Source: Rhodoblastus sp.
GTDB taxonomy: Bacteria > Pseudomonadota > Alphaproteobacteria > Rhizobiales > Beijerinckiaceae
Direction: 5' to 3'
Length of the DNA: 64,000 nucleotides
NCBI RefSeq assembly: GCF_019449565.1
Contig: NZ_JAGRPM010000072.1
Coordinates: forward strand, 1 to 64,000
Shown: positions 56,448 through 64,000 of the stretch, piece after piece
Position numbering within the stretch: the stretch's first letter is position 1
Layout: every line of letters begins with the position of its first letter
Program-made: the position numbers and the translations under genes
Notes under the pieces: model-generated
Databases searched by the model: none
What the model was told of the DNA's origin: nothing
What the model saw: only the letters and a program-made list of their open reading frames with translations

Positions 56448-56828
56448 TCAGCCGCTGCCGTAAGGCCGGGTGATTACTTCGAGGTAATGGCCGTCCAGAT
56501 CGCGAAAATAGACGCCGCGCCCGCCGTCGTTGTGGTTGATCTCGCCGGGCCGGCTACCCCTCGGATCAGCCCAGTATTTTAGGCCGCGATCCTCGATGCG
56601 GCTGAAGACGGCGTCGAAATCTGCTTCGCTGATCAGGAAGGCGTAGTGCTGCGGCCGAATCGGGCCCTCGACGTCGGCAAAGTCTAGCGAGACGCCGTTG
56701 TCCAGTTCGACAACGTCAAAGTGGCCGAAGCGGGTCGGCGCCGCCCGGCCCAGCATCTCGGCCAGGAACTTGGCTGAGGCGCTCTGGTTTGAGCACCAGA
56801 CGATGGTGTGATTGAATTGAGCGACCAT
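56448..56828 (-). CDS. VOC/glyoxalase-family protein
   Basis: 126 residues, with GGAG before ATG 56828. Vicinal-oxygen-chelate fold: FNHTIVWCSNQSASAKFLAE at the start, HYAFLISEADFDAVFSRIED, and GRGVYFRDLDGHYLEVITRPY at the end. Metal-site candidates are His 7, His about 62 and Glu about 118. Family members include glyoxalases, dioxygenases and antibiotic-resistance proteins; the substrate here is unknown. It is an intact GC-rich gene inside the repeat-bearing accessory region. Confidence 0.88.
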   Translation of the reverse strand: MVAQFNHTIVWCSNQSASAKFLAEMLGRAAPTRFGHFDVVELDNGVSLDFADVEGPIRPQHYAFLISEADFDAVFSRIEDRGLKYWADPRGSRPGEINHNDGGRGVYFRDLDGHYLEVITRPYGSG

Positions 56829-56899
56829 AACGCGGGCTCCGGCGATAGGGGATTAAAATGATTTGGGCGTGGCGGAGGTCCGTTTCAATCGTTGGCGTA

Positions 56900-56926
56900 A
56901 TTACGGTGACACGATACCGATTGCAC
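56900..56926. repeat. 27-bp motif copy c (diverged)
   Basis: ATTACGGTGACACGATACCG at its start: same motif with several substitutions, lying 8 bp before the palindrome at 56935. Confidence 0.7.
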
Positions 56927-56934
56927 TAACTTGG

Positions 56935-57023
56935 GAACTCGGGGACAGGAATGAATTGCGCCCCCGATCGCCGAGCCAAATGACAAATGCGATAAGGCGC
57001 AATTCAATCCTGTCCCCGAATTC
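56935..57023. repeat. 89-bp palindromic element (28-bp inverted repeat)
   Basis: Arms 56935-56962 and 56996-57023 are inverted repeats matching at 26 of 28 positions, with a 33-nt loop. Arms contain CTCGGGGACAGGAATGAATT. Sequences of the GGGGACAG type are often linked to REP-associated tyrosine transposases of the IS200 group; no transposase is present here. Confidence 0.8.
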
Positions 57024-57034
57024 CTCCTCCCACC

Positions 57035-57132
57035 CGCTTCATTCTGCTTGCGCGATCGTCACCGCCCCCGTTCCCCTGCGTCCAAAATCCATGTGCAGTC
57101 GGCGAAGGCGACATAGATGCGCTCTTGCCCGA
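57035..57132 (-). pseudogene. Truncated copy of the 3' end of the gene at 57764
   Basis: 98 bp match 57740-57837 without gaps at about 96% identity by eye (4 mismatches). It encodes the same C-terminal stretch (GQERIYVAFAD, then TWILDAG). Copy d of the 27-bp motif begins 4 bp after the homology ends. Confidence 0.82.
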
Positions 57133-57136
57133 TGAA

Positions 57137-57163
57137 ATTACGGTGACATGATACGATTTACAT
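57137..57163. repeat. 27-bp motif copy d
   Basis: ATTACGGTGACATGATACGA at its start: the same motif, directly after the truncated gene copy at 57035-57132. Confidence 0.75.
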
Positions 57164-57211
57164 AAAGCAGACGGTACCTGCCTTGTATTGAGGCCGTCAT
57201 TGCGAGCTATA

Positions 57212-57241
57212 GGCGTCAAAAGACACCCGTCTTTCGACGCC
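57212..57241. terminator. Long hairpin, possible terminator or REP-like element
   Basis: 13-bp arms (57212-57224 and 57229-57241) with one mismatch and a 4-nt loop. It lies 38 bp beyond the end of the small ORF at 57279. No clear T-run follows on either strand. Confidence 0.5.
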
Positions 57242-57278
57242 CCATGGCTCCTTGCACTGACCGCTAGGAAAATCTCCC

Positions 57279-57503
57279 TCACGCGCCAACGAGGAATTTG
57301 CGCAAGGCCGCCTCTTCGCCCTCGGGCAGACCGAGAACACATGCGGGCCGGGACGACGCGTGGAAGCGCCTCAGCGCGGCGGCCTTGACGCTTTCGAAGC
57401 GGAACACGCCCTGATGCGGGCCGCAATAGAGCACGGGGCGGCCCTCCGCGACTTTCGTCAGCGCGAGATCGAGATCGCTCGTCACAAGAAATGCCACCGT
57501 CAT
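57279..57503 (-). CDS. Small hypothetical protein
   Basis: 74 residues from ATG 57503; the frame is open to 57680, but the extra N-terminus is low-quality. MTVAFLVTSDLDLALTKVAE suggests an alpha/beta start, followed by GRPVLYCGPHQGVFRFESVK. No family recognised and the ribosome site is weak. It could be a remnant of a larger gene. The 57504-57739 stretch upstream holds no clear gene but carries a copy of the core of the palindrome found at 9006-9030. Confidence 0.4.
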   Translation of the reverse strand: MTVAFLVTSDLDLALTKVAEGRPVLYCGPHQGVFRFESVKAAALRRFHASSRPACVLGLPEGEEAALRKFLVGA

Positions 57504-57763
57504 GGTCGCCTGCTCGCATTCGCTCCCAGAAAGGCGTCGAGCATAAAATCGGGGTTCGCCATCGCAAACCAATATCGGAAGGCAAGACTTCACATCTGCG
57601 TGACCTCTATCTGACTTGCCATGCGCCGAAACGCGGAGCGCTTCGCCGCCATAGCCCGTCGACAGACGGGCGTCTCTCAACGCCTCTTGGCTCCTCGGAA
57701 TGTCCGCTCCAACCCTTCCGACGGGCTGAGGGACCCGCGCGCTTCATTCTGCTTGCACGATCG

Positions 57764-58234
57764 TCACCGCCCCTGTTCCCCTGCGTCCAAAATCCATGTC
57801 CGGTCGGCGAAGGCGACATAGATGCGCTCTTGCCCGAGCGCCGCGCCAAGTTCGACCGCCAGTTCATTGAGCATCGCCTCGATCGCCTCATCGGGGAGGT
57901 GACCGAGATAGGCATGGACCGCCTCGCCCGTGAACAAGGCCACGGGTTCGCGATCCGAGCCGACCGTGCCGTCGGCGCGCGGCCAGGCATAAGTGACTTC
58001 GGCGCGGGTAAACATTCCCGACAAGGCCGGCTGGCCAGCCTCGACGCGGCGCCTCATCCAGGCGCGAGCCGTGCGCACGGCCTCCGAAACATCGAACACA
58101 CGACCTTCGGGGTCCCAGCCCTCGCGCAAACCGACGCTGATGCGGAAGTCGCGTCGCGGTCCCTGCGAGCCCGGCACGACGACATAGTCCCCCGGCTTCG
58201 GCGCAGCCGGTCGCGATCTGGTGAATTCAGGCAT
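57764..58234 (-). CDS. Hypothetical protein (intact parent of the truncated copy at 57035)
   Basis: 156 residues. Begins MPEFTRSRPAAPKPGDYVVV; the middle has VSEAVRTARAWMRRRVEAGQ and ALFTGEAVHAYLGHLPDEAI; it ends RIYVAFADRTWILDAGEQGR. No signal peptide or membrane segment. I do not recognise a family. Its last ~25 codons are duplicated at 57035-57132. It follows a small membrane-protein gene by 22 bp on the same strand. Confidence 0.7.
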   Translation of the reverse strand: MPEFTRSRPAAPKPGDYVVVPGSQGPRRDFRISVGLREGWDPEGRVFDVSEAVRTARAWMRRRVEAGQPALSGMFTRAEVTYAWPRADGTVGSDREPVALFTGEAVHAYLGHLPDEAIEAMLNELAVELGAALGQERIYVAFADRTWILDAGEQGR

Positions 58235-58256
58235 TGTCGGGCTCGTTTCTCGCCGC

Positions 58257-58484
58257 TCACCGAATGATGGACGGCACGCCTTCCGGCATGGGCGGCTGCG
58301 GCATGATCAGCTCATTGACTGCCCAGATCAACAGGATGACGAGAAGCACGGTTACGAGCAAACCGCCGAAGCCGCGCGGCCCCCATCCCGCCCTCCGCCC
58401 GAAATAACCGCCGCCCCCGAACAGGAGCAGCACGACGATGAGCAGAAGCAGGAGAAGCATGGTTTTCGCGCCCCGGTGTCTCAT
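58257..58484 (-). CDS. Small membrane protein, possibly DUF3309-like
   Basis: 75 residues from ATG 58484 (an ATG at 58460 would give 67). Two hydrophobic segments (MLLLLLLIVVLLLFGGGGYF and LLVTVLLVILLIWAVNELI) linked by a Gly/Arg-rich turn. This resembles short DUF3309-type inner-membrane proteins, but the match is by composition only. Probably co-transcribed with the gene at 57764. Confidence 0.55.
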   Translation of the reverse strand: MRHRGAKTMLLLLLLIVVLLLFGGGGYFGRRAGWGPRGFGGLLVTVLLVILLIWAVNELIMPQPPMPEGVPSIIR

Positions 58485-58544
58485 ACGACAACGCCAGCTC
58501 GCTGAAATCGATCCGTCATTACGCCCACAGGGCCGCGCGTTATT

Positions 58545-59189
58545 TCAAGCGGTCGCCGGGCGTCCGCCCAGACCGGCGAGCCTCATATAGGCGGTGGTGG
58601 CTTGCGTGCGACGGCTGCAATTCAGTTTGACGAGAATTGAAGAGACATGCGCCTTCACGGTCGCTTCCGATACCCCGAGTTGACCCGCGATCTGTTTGTT
58701 GAGCAGGCCCCCCGTCATCAATTCGAGAATTTCAAACTGGCGGCGGGATAATCTCGCCAGTCCCAATCGAGCGGGATTTGTAACGCCGGGAAAATAATCG
58801 CGACCGGCGACGAGCGCATTGGCGATCTTGAGAAATTCCTCCGCTCCGGCGGTTACGGAAACAATGCCTTTCAAGCCTCGCCCGCGCATCAAACGGGCGC
58901 AGGGCGTCGAACCCGCCGCGCCGATCAGGCCCACCGGAACGCCGGTCAAACTGGATGGGCAGGCGCGGTCGCCCCATTCATGCGCATCGACCAGCGCCGC
59001 CGAGAAAGGGGCGTCTGAGCGCAAGAGCCCATCGACAGTGGAAAGATCGGCATGGGCGTCGATTTCCTGAGGCGAATAGGCGACTTCTAGCGCCTTTGCG
59101 ATTCCCAGCCGGACGACCGGCGTAGGATGGACGACGACGATCCTGACAGTCTCCGGAATGGACCGCCGACGTTCAAGATCCAGCTTCAT
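58545..59189 (-). CDS. LuxR-family regulator with atypical receiver
   Basis: 214 residues. Residues ~15-130 follow a receiver fold (RIVVVHPTPVVRLGIAKALE, SAALVDAHEWG) but lack the acidic pair and conserved Lys of active receivers. The LuxR helix-turn-helix is complete (LSRRQFEILELMTGGLLNKQ, LGVSEATVKAHVSSILVKLN). The gene starts inside the end of the DctD-like gene (17-bp overlap), so it is translated from the same mRNA. Its 3' end is duplicated at 56246-56334. Confidence 0.88.
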   Translation of the reverse strand: MKLDLERRRSIPETVRIVVVHPTPVVRLGIAKALEVAYSPQEIDAHADLSTVDGLLRSDAPFSAALVDAHEWGDRACPSSLTGVPVGLIGAAGSTPCARLMRGRGLKGIVSVTAGAEEFLKIANALVAGRDYFPGVTNPARLGLARLSRRQFEILELMTGGLLNKQIAGQLGVSEATVKAHVSSILVKLNCSRRTQATTAYMRLAGLGGRPATA

Positions 59190-60549
59190 TACCTGATATC
59201 CCTCTTATCGCTTCCACATCGATGGCGAGCCGTTTGATCTTGTCGTAAAATGTTTGCTTGGGGACGCACAGCAGCGTCGCCGCCGCGTTGATGTCGCCCT
59301 TCTTTCTCCGCAAGGCGTCTTCCACGATCGCCCGCTCCACCGTTTCGAGCTGGCGCGGCAGGGAATGATCAATCGCTTCGAAGTCCGGGCTGCCGATCAT
59401 CGTGTCATTGAGGACGCCGAGCACGAAGCGGTCGGCGACATTGCGAAGCTCGCGGACATTTCCCGGCCAGGAATAGGACAGCAGCCGCGAGACCAGCTTT
59501 TCATCGGCAATGGGCGCGTCGCATTTGAACCGTCTTGCCGCCTCAAGCGTGAAATGTTCGAACAGCAGCGTGATGTCCTCCCGGCGTTCCCGAAGAGGCG
59601 GCAATTCGATGAAGGCGACGCCGAGCCGGTAATAGAGATCGGAGCGAAACAATTTTTTGTCGCTCATCTGAAGCAGGTCCGCCTTGCTCGCCGCGACGAT
59701 ACGGCAATCGACCGGAATGGGCTTGTTCGAGCCAACCCGTTCGATCATGCGCTCCTGAAGCGCGCGCAGCAATTTCACCTGTATCCCCAGCGGCATGCTC
59801 TCGATTTCGTCGAGAAAAAGCGTGCCGCCATTGGCATATTCCAGCTTGCCGATCCTCTGGCGTATCGCGCCGGTGAAGGCGCCGACCTCATGGCCGAATA
59901 ATTCGCTCTCGACGAGGGACTCGGGCAGGCCGCCGCAGTTCACGGCGACATAATTGCCGCGCCGCCTTTCGCTGTGATTGTGCAGGCAATTGGCGACGAC
60001 ATCCTTGCCGGTTCCCGTCTCTCCATAGATCACGACATCGACGCTCGCCGCAGCGAGGGTCGAGATCAGTCGCCGGACTTTCTTGATCTGCGGCGAGCGC
60101 CCGAGCAAGGTTTTTTCGATCCCGCGCTGGTCGGCGAGTTCGGACCGCAGGGCGCGGACTTCGAGCGTCAACCGCCGCTTTTCGGCGGCGCGGCGCACCA
60201 CCGTGACCAGCTGCTCCGACGAGCAGGGCTTTTCGATGAAATCATACGCCCCTGCCCGCATCGCCGCCACGGCCATGGAAATATCGCCATGCGCAGTGAC
60301 GAGAATGACCGGAAGTTCGGGATCGGTCCGGCGCAGACCCGACAGAAACTCCATCCCGCTCTTGCCGCCGAGGCGAACATCGGCCACGACGATGAAAGGC
60401 ATGTCCACGCGGATTGAAGCATCCGCCTGTTCGGCGGAAGAAAAGGCCAGCACCTCGAAGCCGGCGAGCTTGAGGGCCTGGACCGCGCCGATGCGGACGT
60501 CTTCGTCATCCTCGACATAGATCACGCCGATCGAAAGCTGGTCCATCAT
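59173..60549 (-). CDS. DctD-like sigma-54-dependent response regulator
   Basis: 458 residues from ATG 60549, which has GGAGGG upstream and overlaps the kinase stop by one base. Receiver domain (IGVIYVEDDEDVRIGAVQAL, phospho-Asp in VVADVRLGGKSG at about 57), AAA+ domain with Walker A GETGTGKD, the sigma-54 contact loop GAFTGA and SWPGNVRELRNVADRF, and a Fis-type helix-turn-helix at the C-terminus (INAAATLLCVPKQTFYDKIK). It activates sigma-54 promoters when phosphorylated by the kinase encoded just upstream. No dicarboxylate transporter gene is adjacent, so the regulon is unknown. Confidence 0.94.
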   Translation of the reverse strand: MMDQLSIGVIYVEDDEDVRIGAVQALKLAGFEVLAFSSAEQADASIRVDMPFIVVADVRLGGKSGMEFLSGLRRTDPELPVILVTAHGDISMAVAAMRAGAYDFIEKPCSSEQLVTVVRRAAEKRRLTLEVRALRSELADQRGIEKTLLGRSPQIKKVRRLISTLAAASVDVVIYGETGTGKDVVANCLHNHSERRRGNYVAVNCGGLPESLVESELFGHEVGAFTGAIRQRIGKLEYANGGTLFLDEIESMPLGIQVKLLRALQERMIERVGSNKPIPVDCRIVAASKADLLQMSDKKLFRSDLYYRLGVAFIELPPLRERREDITLLFEHFTLEAARRFKCDAPIADEKLVSRLLSYSWPGNVRELRNVADRFVLGVLNDTMIGSPDFEAIDHSLPRQLETVERAIVEDALRRKKGDINAAATLLCVPKQTFYDKIKRLAIDVEAIRGISGNEAGS

Positions 60550-62387
60550 CACACGCCCTCCGCAGCGTCGTGAACAGGGATCTCAATCACGAATTCCACT
60601 CCCGTGGGCGCGAGGTTGCGCGCGGTCATCCTCCCGCCGAATGAGCGCACGATATGGTCGCAAAGCATCAGGCCGAGTCCCAACCCCTTGCCCGGCGGCT
60701 TCGACGTCACGAAGGGCTCGAACAGGCGTGGCAGCATGTCCGGCGGAATGCCGGGACCGTTGTTGGCGATGACGATCACGCCCTTGTCGCCCTGCCGCGC
60801 GGCGCGAATGTCGAGGGACTTTGTGTCAACCGTTTCGACCGCATCGATGGCGTTGGCCAGCACATTGGTGAAAACCTGTTCGAGCCGCGCTTCATTGGCG
60901 ACGACATGCAGGGCGGGATCAACCGATGTCGTGACCTCTATCGCGGCGTCCCTGATGCGGGCGCGCAGAAGAGTCAGCGATGACTGAAGCGCCTTGTCGA
61001 CATCGACCTCCTCGAGCAGATCGTCCGACTTATAGGCGAAAACCCGCAATTGTCCCGTCAGGCGCCCCAGTCTGCGAACGAGCGCGCCGATGCGGGCGAC
61101 ATTGTCGCGGGCGTCGTCGTAATGGCCCCGCTCCATCAGCACGGCGGCGTTGTCCGCCGTGGTCTGGATGGCGGCGAGCGGCTGGTTCAGTTCATGGACA
61201 ATGCCCGCCGACATTTGCCCGAGCGTCGCAAGCTTGCCGGCGTGCACCAACTCGCCCTGCGTCGCGCGAAGCTCCGCCGTGCGCTCCTGCACCTTGATTT
61301 CGAGCATGTCATTGGCCGCCTGAAGCGCGGCGCGGCTCGCCAGCTTCTGGCGGGTTTCGCGTCGGCGCTGGTCGGCGATCTTGAGCGCCAACAGCAGCAC
61401 CGCCGCGCTAAGTCCGGCCAGTCCGCCGACCAGCATCGCCATCTGTCTGGTCGGCGCCTCGTCATCGAGGACGATCAGGCGCCATGTCCCGCCATTCACT
61501 TTCCGCGCGCTGGTCATGAAGGCGTGGCCGTCATCCGTCACGATGCGGGCCGAGTTATCGCCGATCTCGGCCGTCTCCGTCCATCCCAGCGGCTTCAGAT
61601 TGGCGCCGCCATAGGGCCGCGCCTTCGCAATCTCCTCCAGCACCTTCAGGGACAAAGGCCGGATCGGGCGATAGCGCCATTCGTCGCGCGACACCAAAAT
61701 AGCGACATCATGTTCGTCCACGAGCAGAATGTCGCCGATGCCATCGCGCCAGCCGCGCTCGATCGAATCGAGATTGACCTTGACCGCCGCCACGCCGCGC
61801 GTTTTTCCCTCGGCCGCCAGCGCGTACGACTGGTAATATCCGGGCCGCCCGCTGGTGATGCCCACGCCGAAAAAGCGTCCCCGGCCTGACGCCAGCGCGT
61901 CGACGACATAGGGACGGAACGCCAGGTTTTGGCCGAATGGCGTGCCAGGCTCGCGGAAATCAGCCGCGGCCACCGTCAGGCCCGAAGCGTCGAGAATATA
62001 GAGATTGGCGGCGCCCGCCACGGCGTTGATCGATTTGAGATAGACGCTCACCGAACGCTGAAGGTCCGCATTGTCCGGATTGTCGAGCAGTTGAAATACG
62101 TTGGGCGAGGCCTCCAGCAGCGAGGGCAGGTACGCGAAACGCGCGAGCTGGCCGTCGAGCAGGGTCGCCTCTACTTCGAGGCGCTGCACGGCGAGTTCGT
62201 GGAGACGCTGCAAGCCGAGCCGCAGGGCGAACGCATAGCCGAGCCAGCCCGCGAGGGCCACCAAAGCAAGGCTGGCCGCCGCGAATAATGCGCGCCGGTA
62301 AAGCCGCCGCGTCGCGCCCCAGGGCGTGGTGGCGGCGTCTACGGAAACGGACGACGGCTGGCTCCCCATCGGATCGATCCAGTACAT
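60549..62387 (-). CDS. DctB-like sensor histidine kinase
   Basis: 612 residues from ATG 62387 (ATG 62369 also possible; the frame is open further upstream). First membrane helix about 35-56, a periplasmic Cache-type sensor (about 60-300, YILDASGLTVAAADFREPGT), second helix (MAMLVGGLAGLSAAVLLLAL), a coiled-coil, HisKA with the phospho-His in SAGIVHELNQPLAAIQTTAD, and HATPase with VIANNGPGIPPDM and GKGLGLGLMLCDHIV. It is the cognate kinase of the downstream sigma-54 activator. The ligand is unknown; DctB itself senses C4-dicarboxylates. Confidence 0.92.
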   Translation of the reverse strand: MYWIDPMGSQPSSVSVDAATTPWGATRRLYRRALFAAASLALVALAGWLGYAFALRLGLQRLHELAVQRLEVEATLLDGQLARFAYLPSLLEASPNVFQLLDNPDNADLQRSVSVYLKSINAVAGAANLYILDASGLTVAAADFREPGTPFGQNLAFRPYVVDALASGRGRFFGVGITSGRPGYYQSYALAAEGKTRGVAAVKVNLDSIERGWRDGIGDILLVDEHDVAILVSRDEWRYRPIRPLSLKVLEEIAKARPYGGANLKPLGWTETAEIGDNSARIVTDDGHAFMTSARKVNGGTWRLIVLDDEAPTRQMAMLVGGLAGLSAAVLLLALKIADQRRRETRQKLASRAALQAANDMLEIKVQERTAELRATQGELVHAGKLATLGQMSAGIVHELNQPLAAIQTTADNAAVLMERGHYDDARDNVARIGALVRRLGRLTGQLRVFAYKSDDLLEEVDVDKALQSSLTLLRARIRDAAIEVTTSVDPALHVVANEARLEQVFTNVLANAIDAVETVDTKSLDIRAARQGDKGVIVIANNGPGIPPDMLPRLFEPFVTSKPPGKGLGLGLMLCDHIVRSFGGRMTARNLAPTGVEFVIEIPVHDAAEGV

Positions 62388-62533
62388 TCCCGGGCGGCGA
62401 GGCCGACGCGTCCGGCGCGAGCTTGCCCTCCCATCATGGCGCGCGTTTCGCGCCAGGAGAAGACGGCTCCGCGCGGGCCATTGGTCGCAATGGCCCAAAC
62501 TGGTCCGGAGCGCCACGTCGCCGCGCTGGGGCG

Positions 62534-63868
62534 TCAATGCAGCTTCACATGCGGCTCGGTGCGCCGCGTGATAATGCGCGCCATCGTGTCCAGCGTCGCC
62601 TTGGCCGGCCCGTGAAGCGCCAGTTCGTGCATCTTGTAGAGCGACAGATACATCATGCGCGCGAACAGCCCCTCGACCATGAGGCTGCCGCCGATCAACC
62701 CGCCCATCATGTTGCCGACCGTACTATATTCGCCCAATGAGACGAGCGAGCCGAAGTCGCGGTACTGGTATTCCTGCAACGGCTTGCCCGCCAGCATGCG
62801 CTTGAACTGGGCGTAAAGATGCGAGGCCTGCTGGTGCGCGGCCTGCGCTCTCGGCGGCACGATGGCGTCGCGTCCCATCCATGGGCAGGCCGCGCAGTCG
62901 CCGAAACTGAATATATTGTCGTCGCGCGTCGTTTGCAGCGTCGGCCTGACCACAAGCTGGTTGATGCGGTTGGTTTCGAGTCCGTCGAGATCCTTCAGGA
63001 AATCCGGCGCCTTGACGCCGGCGGCCCAGACCACAAGCTCCGCCGGAATGACGCGCCCGTCGTCCAGCTCCACGCCATCGCGCATCACCCGCGCGACCTT
63101 GGCGCTCGTCAGAACCTGGACGCCGAGGCGGCCCAGCAATTCTTCCGACGCCGCCGACAGCCGCGGCGGCAGCGACGGCAGAATGCGGTCCGCCGCGTCC
63201 AGAAGCGTGACCTTGAGGTCCTTGTCGGGGTCCACCCGGTCGAGGCCATAGGCGACGACCTCGCGCGTCGTCCGATGCAGCTCCGCCGCGAGCTCGACGC
63301 CGGTCGCCCCGGCGCCGATGATCGCGACTTTCAACTGCTCCGGGCGCAGGGGCGTCTGCTGGGCGTGGGCGCGGATGCAGGCGTTGACCATGGCTTCGTG
63401 GAATCTCGCCGCGTCTTCCTGGCTTTCCAGCTTCATGCCGAATTCCGTCACGCCCGGCGTGCCGAAATCATTGCTCTGGCTGCCGATGGCGATCACCAGC
63501 GTGTCATAGCCGATGGAGCGCTTCGGCGTGACCTCCCTGCCCTCCGAATCCAGATAGGGCGCCACATGAACCTCGCGCCGCGCGCGGTCGAGGCCGATCA
63601 TCTCGCCGATGCGATAATGGAAGCCATGCCAGTGCGAATGGGCGAGATAGTTCACCTCATGCGCCGACATGTCCATGCTTCCCGCCGCGATCTCGTGAAG
63701 CTTCGGCTTCCAGACATGGGTGCGGCCTCGCTCGATCAGCGTAACGTCGAGGACGCCCTTGCGTCCGAATTTGTCGCCGAGCCTCGTCGCGAGTTCGAGG
63801 CCGCCGGCGCCGCCGCCGACGATAACGACACGATGGCCGCGTTCCCAACGCGTTCCGGCGTCAGTCAT
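62534..63868 (-). CDS. Type II NADH dehydrogenase (NDH-2)-like FAD oxidoreductase
   Basis: 444 residues, with GGAG before ATG 63868. FAD-binding motif VVIVGGGAGGLELATRLG (about 13-30), NADH-binding VAIIGAGATGVELAAELHRT (about 180-199), FAD site SFGDCAACPW, and a C-terminal amphipathic region for membrane attachment (MMGGLIGGSLMVEGLFARMM). It transfers electrons from NADH to quinone without pumping protons. Upstream of the sensor kinase on the same strand with a 146-bp gap. Confidence 0.9.
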   Translation of the reverse strand: MTDAGTRWERGHRVVIVGGGAGGLELATRLGDKFGRKGVLDVTLIERGRTHVWKPKLHEIAAGSMDMSAHEVNYLAHSHWHGFHYRIGEMIGLDRARREVHVAPYLDSEGREVTPKRSIGYDTLVIAIGSQSNDFGTPGVTEFGMKLESQEDAARFHEAMVNACIRAHAQQTPLRPEQLKVAIIGAGATGVELAAELHRTTREVVAYGLDRVDPDKDLKVTLLDAADRILPSLPPRLSAASEELLGRLGVQVLTSAKVARVMRDGVELDDGRVIPAELVVWAAGVKAPDFLKDLDGLETNRINQLVVRPTLQTTRDDNIFSFGDCAACPWMGRDAIVPPRAQAAHQQASHLYAQFKRMLAGKPLQEYQYRDFGSLVSLGEYSTVGNMMGGLIGGSLMVEGLFARMMYLSLYKMHELALHGPAKATLDTMARIITRRTEPHVKLH

Positions 63869-63881
63869 GTTGCGCTCCTGA

Positions 63882-64000
63882 TCACGCCGGAACCACAGAG
63901 GCGGCGACAGGCGATGGCGAAGCCTCCTGCGCCGCGGTATCGGCGACAGCGAGCGCGGTCATGTTCACAATGCGCCGGACGGTGGCCGAAGGTGTCAGGA
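63882..64000 (-). CDS. Possible 3' end of an unidentified gene, truncated by the window edge
   Basis: The minus-strand frame is open from base 64000 to a TGA at 63882 and would end LTPSATVRRIVNMTALAVAD..., rich in Ala/Pro at the end. It stops 13 bp before the NDH-2 start, the spacing of an operon neighbour. Too short to identify. Confidence 0.35.
   Translation of the reverse strand, partial: LTPSATVRRIVNMTALAVADTAAQEASPSPVAASVVPA

Noticed and set aside
57004..57585. 193-codon minus-strand ORF across the accessory tract
   Set aside because: It runs through the palindrome arm, the truncated gene copy (in the wrong frame) and motif copy d; composition is Arg/Ser-rich with no domain. Treated as chance.

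Overview
The window is GC-rich chromosomal DNA from an alphaproteobacterium, most likely of the order Hyphomicrobiales (Rhizobiales). The evidence is a growth-pole-ring-like giant coiled-coil protein, RNase E with a large insertion in its S1 domain, an NDUFA12-type complex I accessory subunit, the DUF2155 protein, a trpGDC-moaC-moeA string, tatABC next to serS/surE/pcm/nlpD, and a class II ribonucleotide reductase. Genus cannot be fixed: there is no rRNA gene, and I saw no tRNA gene or CRISPR array.

Layout. 1-4161: 3' part of a giant coiled-coil protein built from 44-residue repeats. 4234-7871: a minus-strand lipid-transport operon, mlaE (with a fused STAS domain)-mlaF-mlaD-lipoprotein. 7990-13519: dipeptide epimerase, XRE-cupin regulator, EamA exporter, LpxH-like phosphatase, rhodanese and an unknown exported protein. 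13645-20278: malic enzyme, an atypical LuxR-type regulator and RNase E. 21009-26232: cell-wall amidase, PBP1A, and prfB with its programmed +1 frameshift. 26269-31840: a biotin cluster (bioD, bioA, bioB, bioF, BioG/H-like esterase, bioC) whose genes alternate strands and overlap at heads and tails. 31837-37559: Dyp peroxidase, an A-type Fe-S carrier, then trpG-trpD-trpC-moaC-moeA. 37705-44165: nlpD-like, pcm, surE, serS, tatC, tatB and tatA, all on the minus strand. 44492-51043: accB-accC, two unknown proteins, aat, DUF2155, NDUFA12 and an LrgA/LrgB pair. 51478-55185: nrdJ, with two well-placed NrdR boxes upstream.

55200-58610 is the accessory part. It holds an AT-rich orphan gene (55304-56131), four copies of a 27-bp motif, an 89-bp near-perfect palindrome, and two truncated copies of the 3' ends of genes whose intact versions lie 0.7-2.3 kb downstream (57764-58234 and 58545-59189). 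Both truncated copies end next to a copy of the 27-bp motif. I regard this as the least explained structure in the window. 58545-63868 is a minus-strand signalling and respiratory run: NDH-2, a DctB-like sensor kinase, a DctD-like sigma-54 activator and a LuxR-type regulator.

Most of the window is conserved housekeeping: outer-membrane lipid traffic, peptidoglycan synthesis and remodelling, biotin synthesis feeding acetyl-CoA carboxylase (accBC), tryptophan and molybdopterin synthesis, Tat export, and deoxynucleotide supply.
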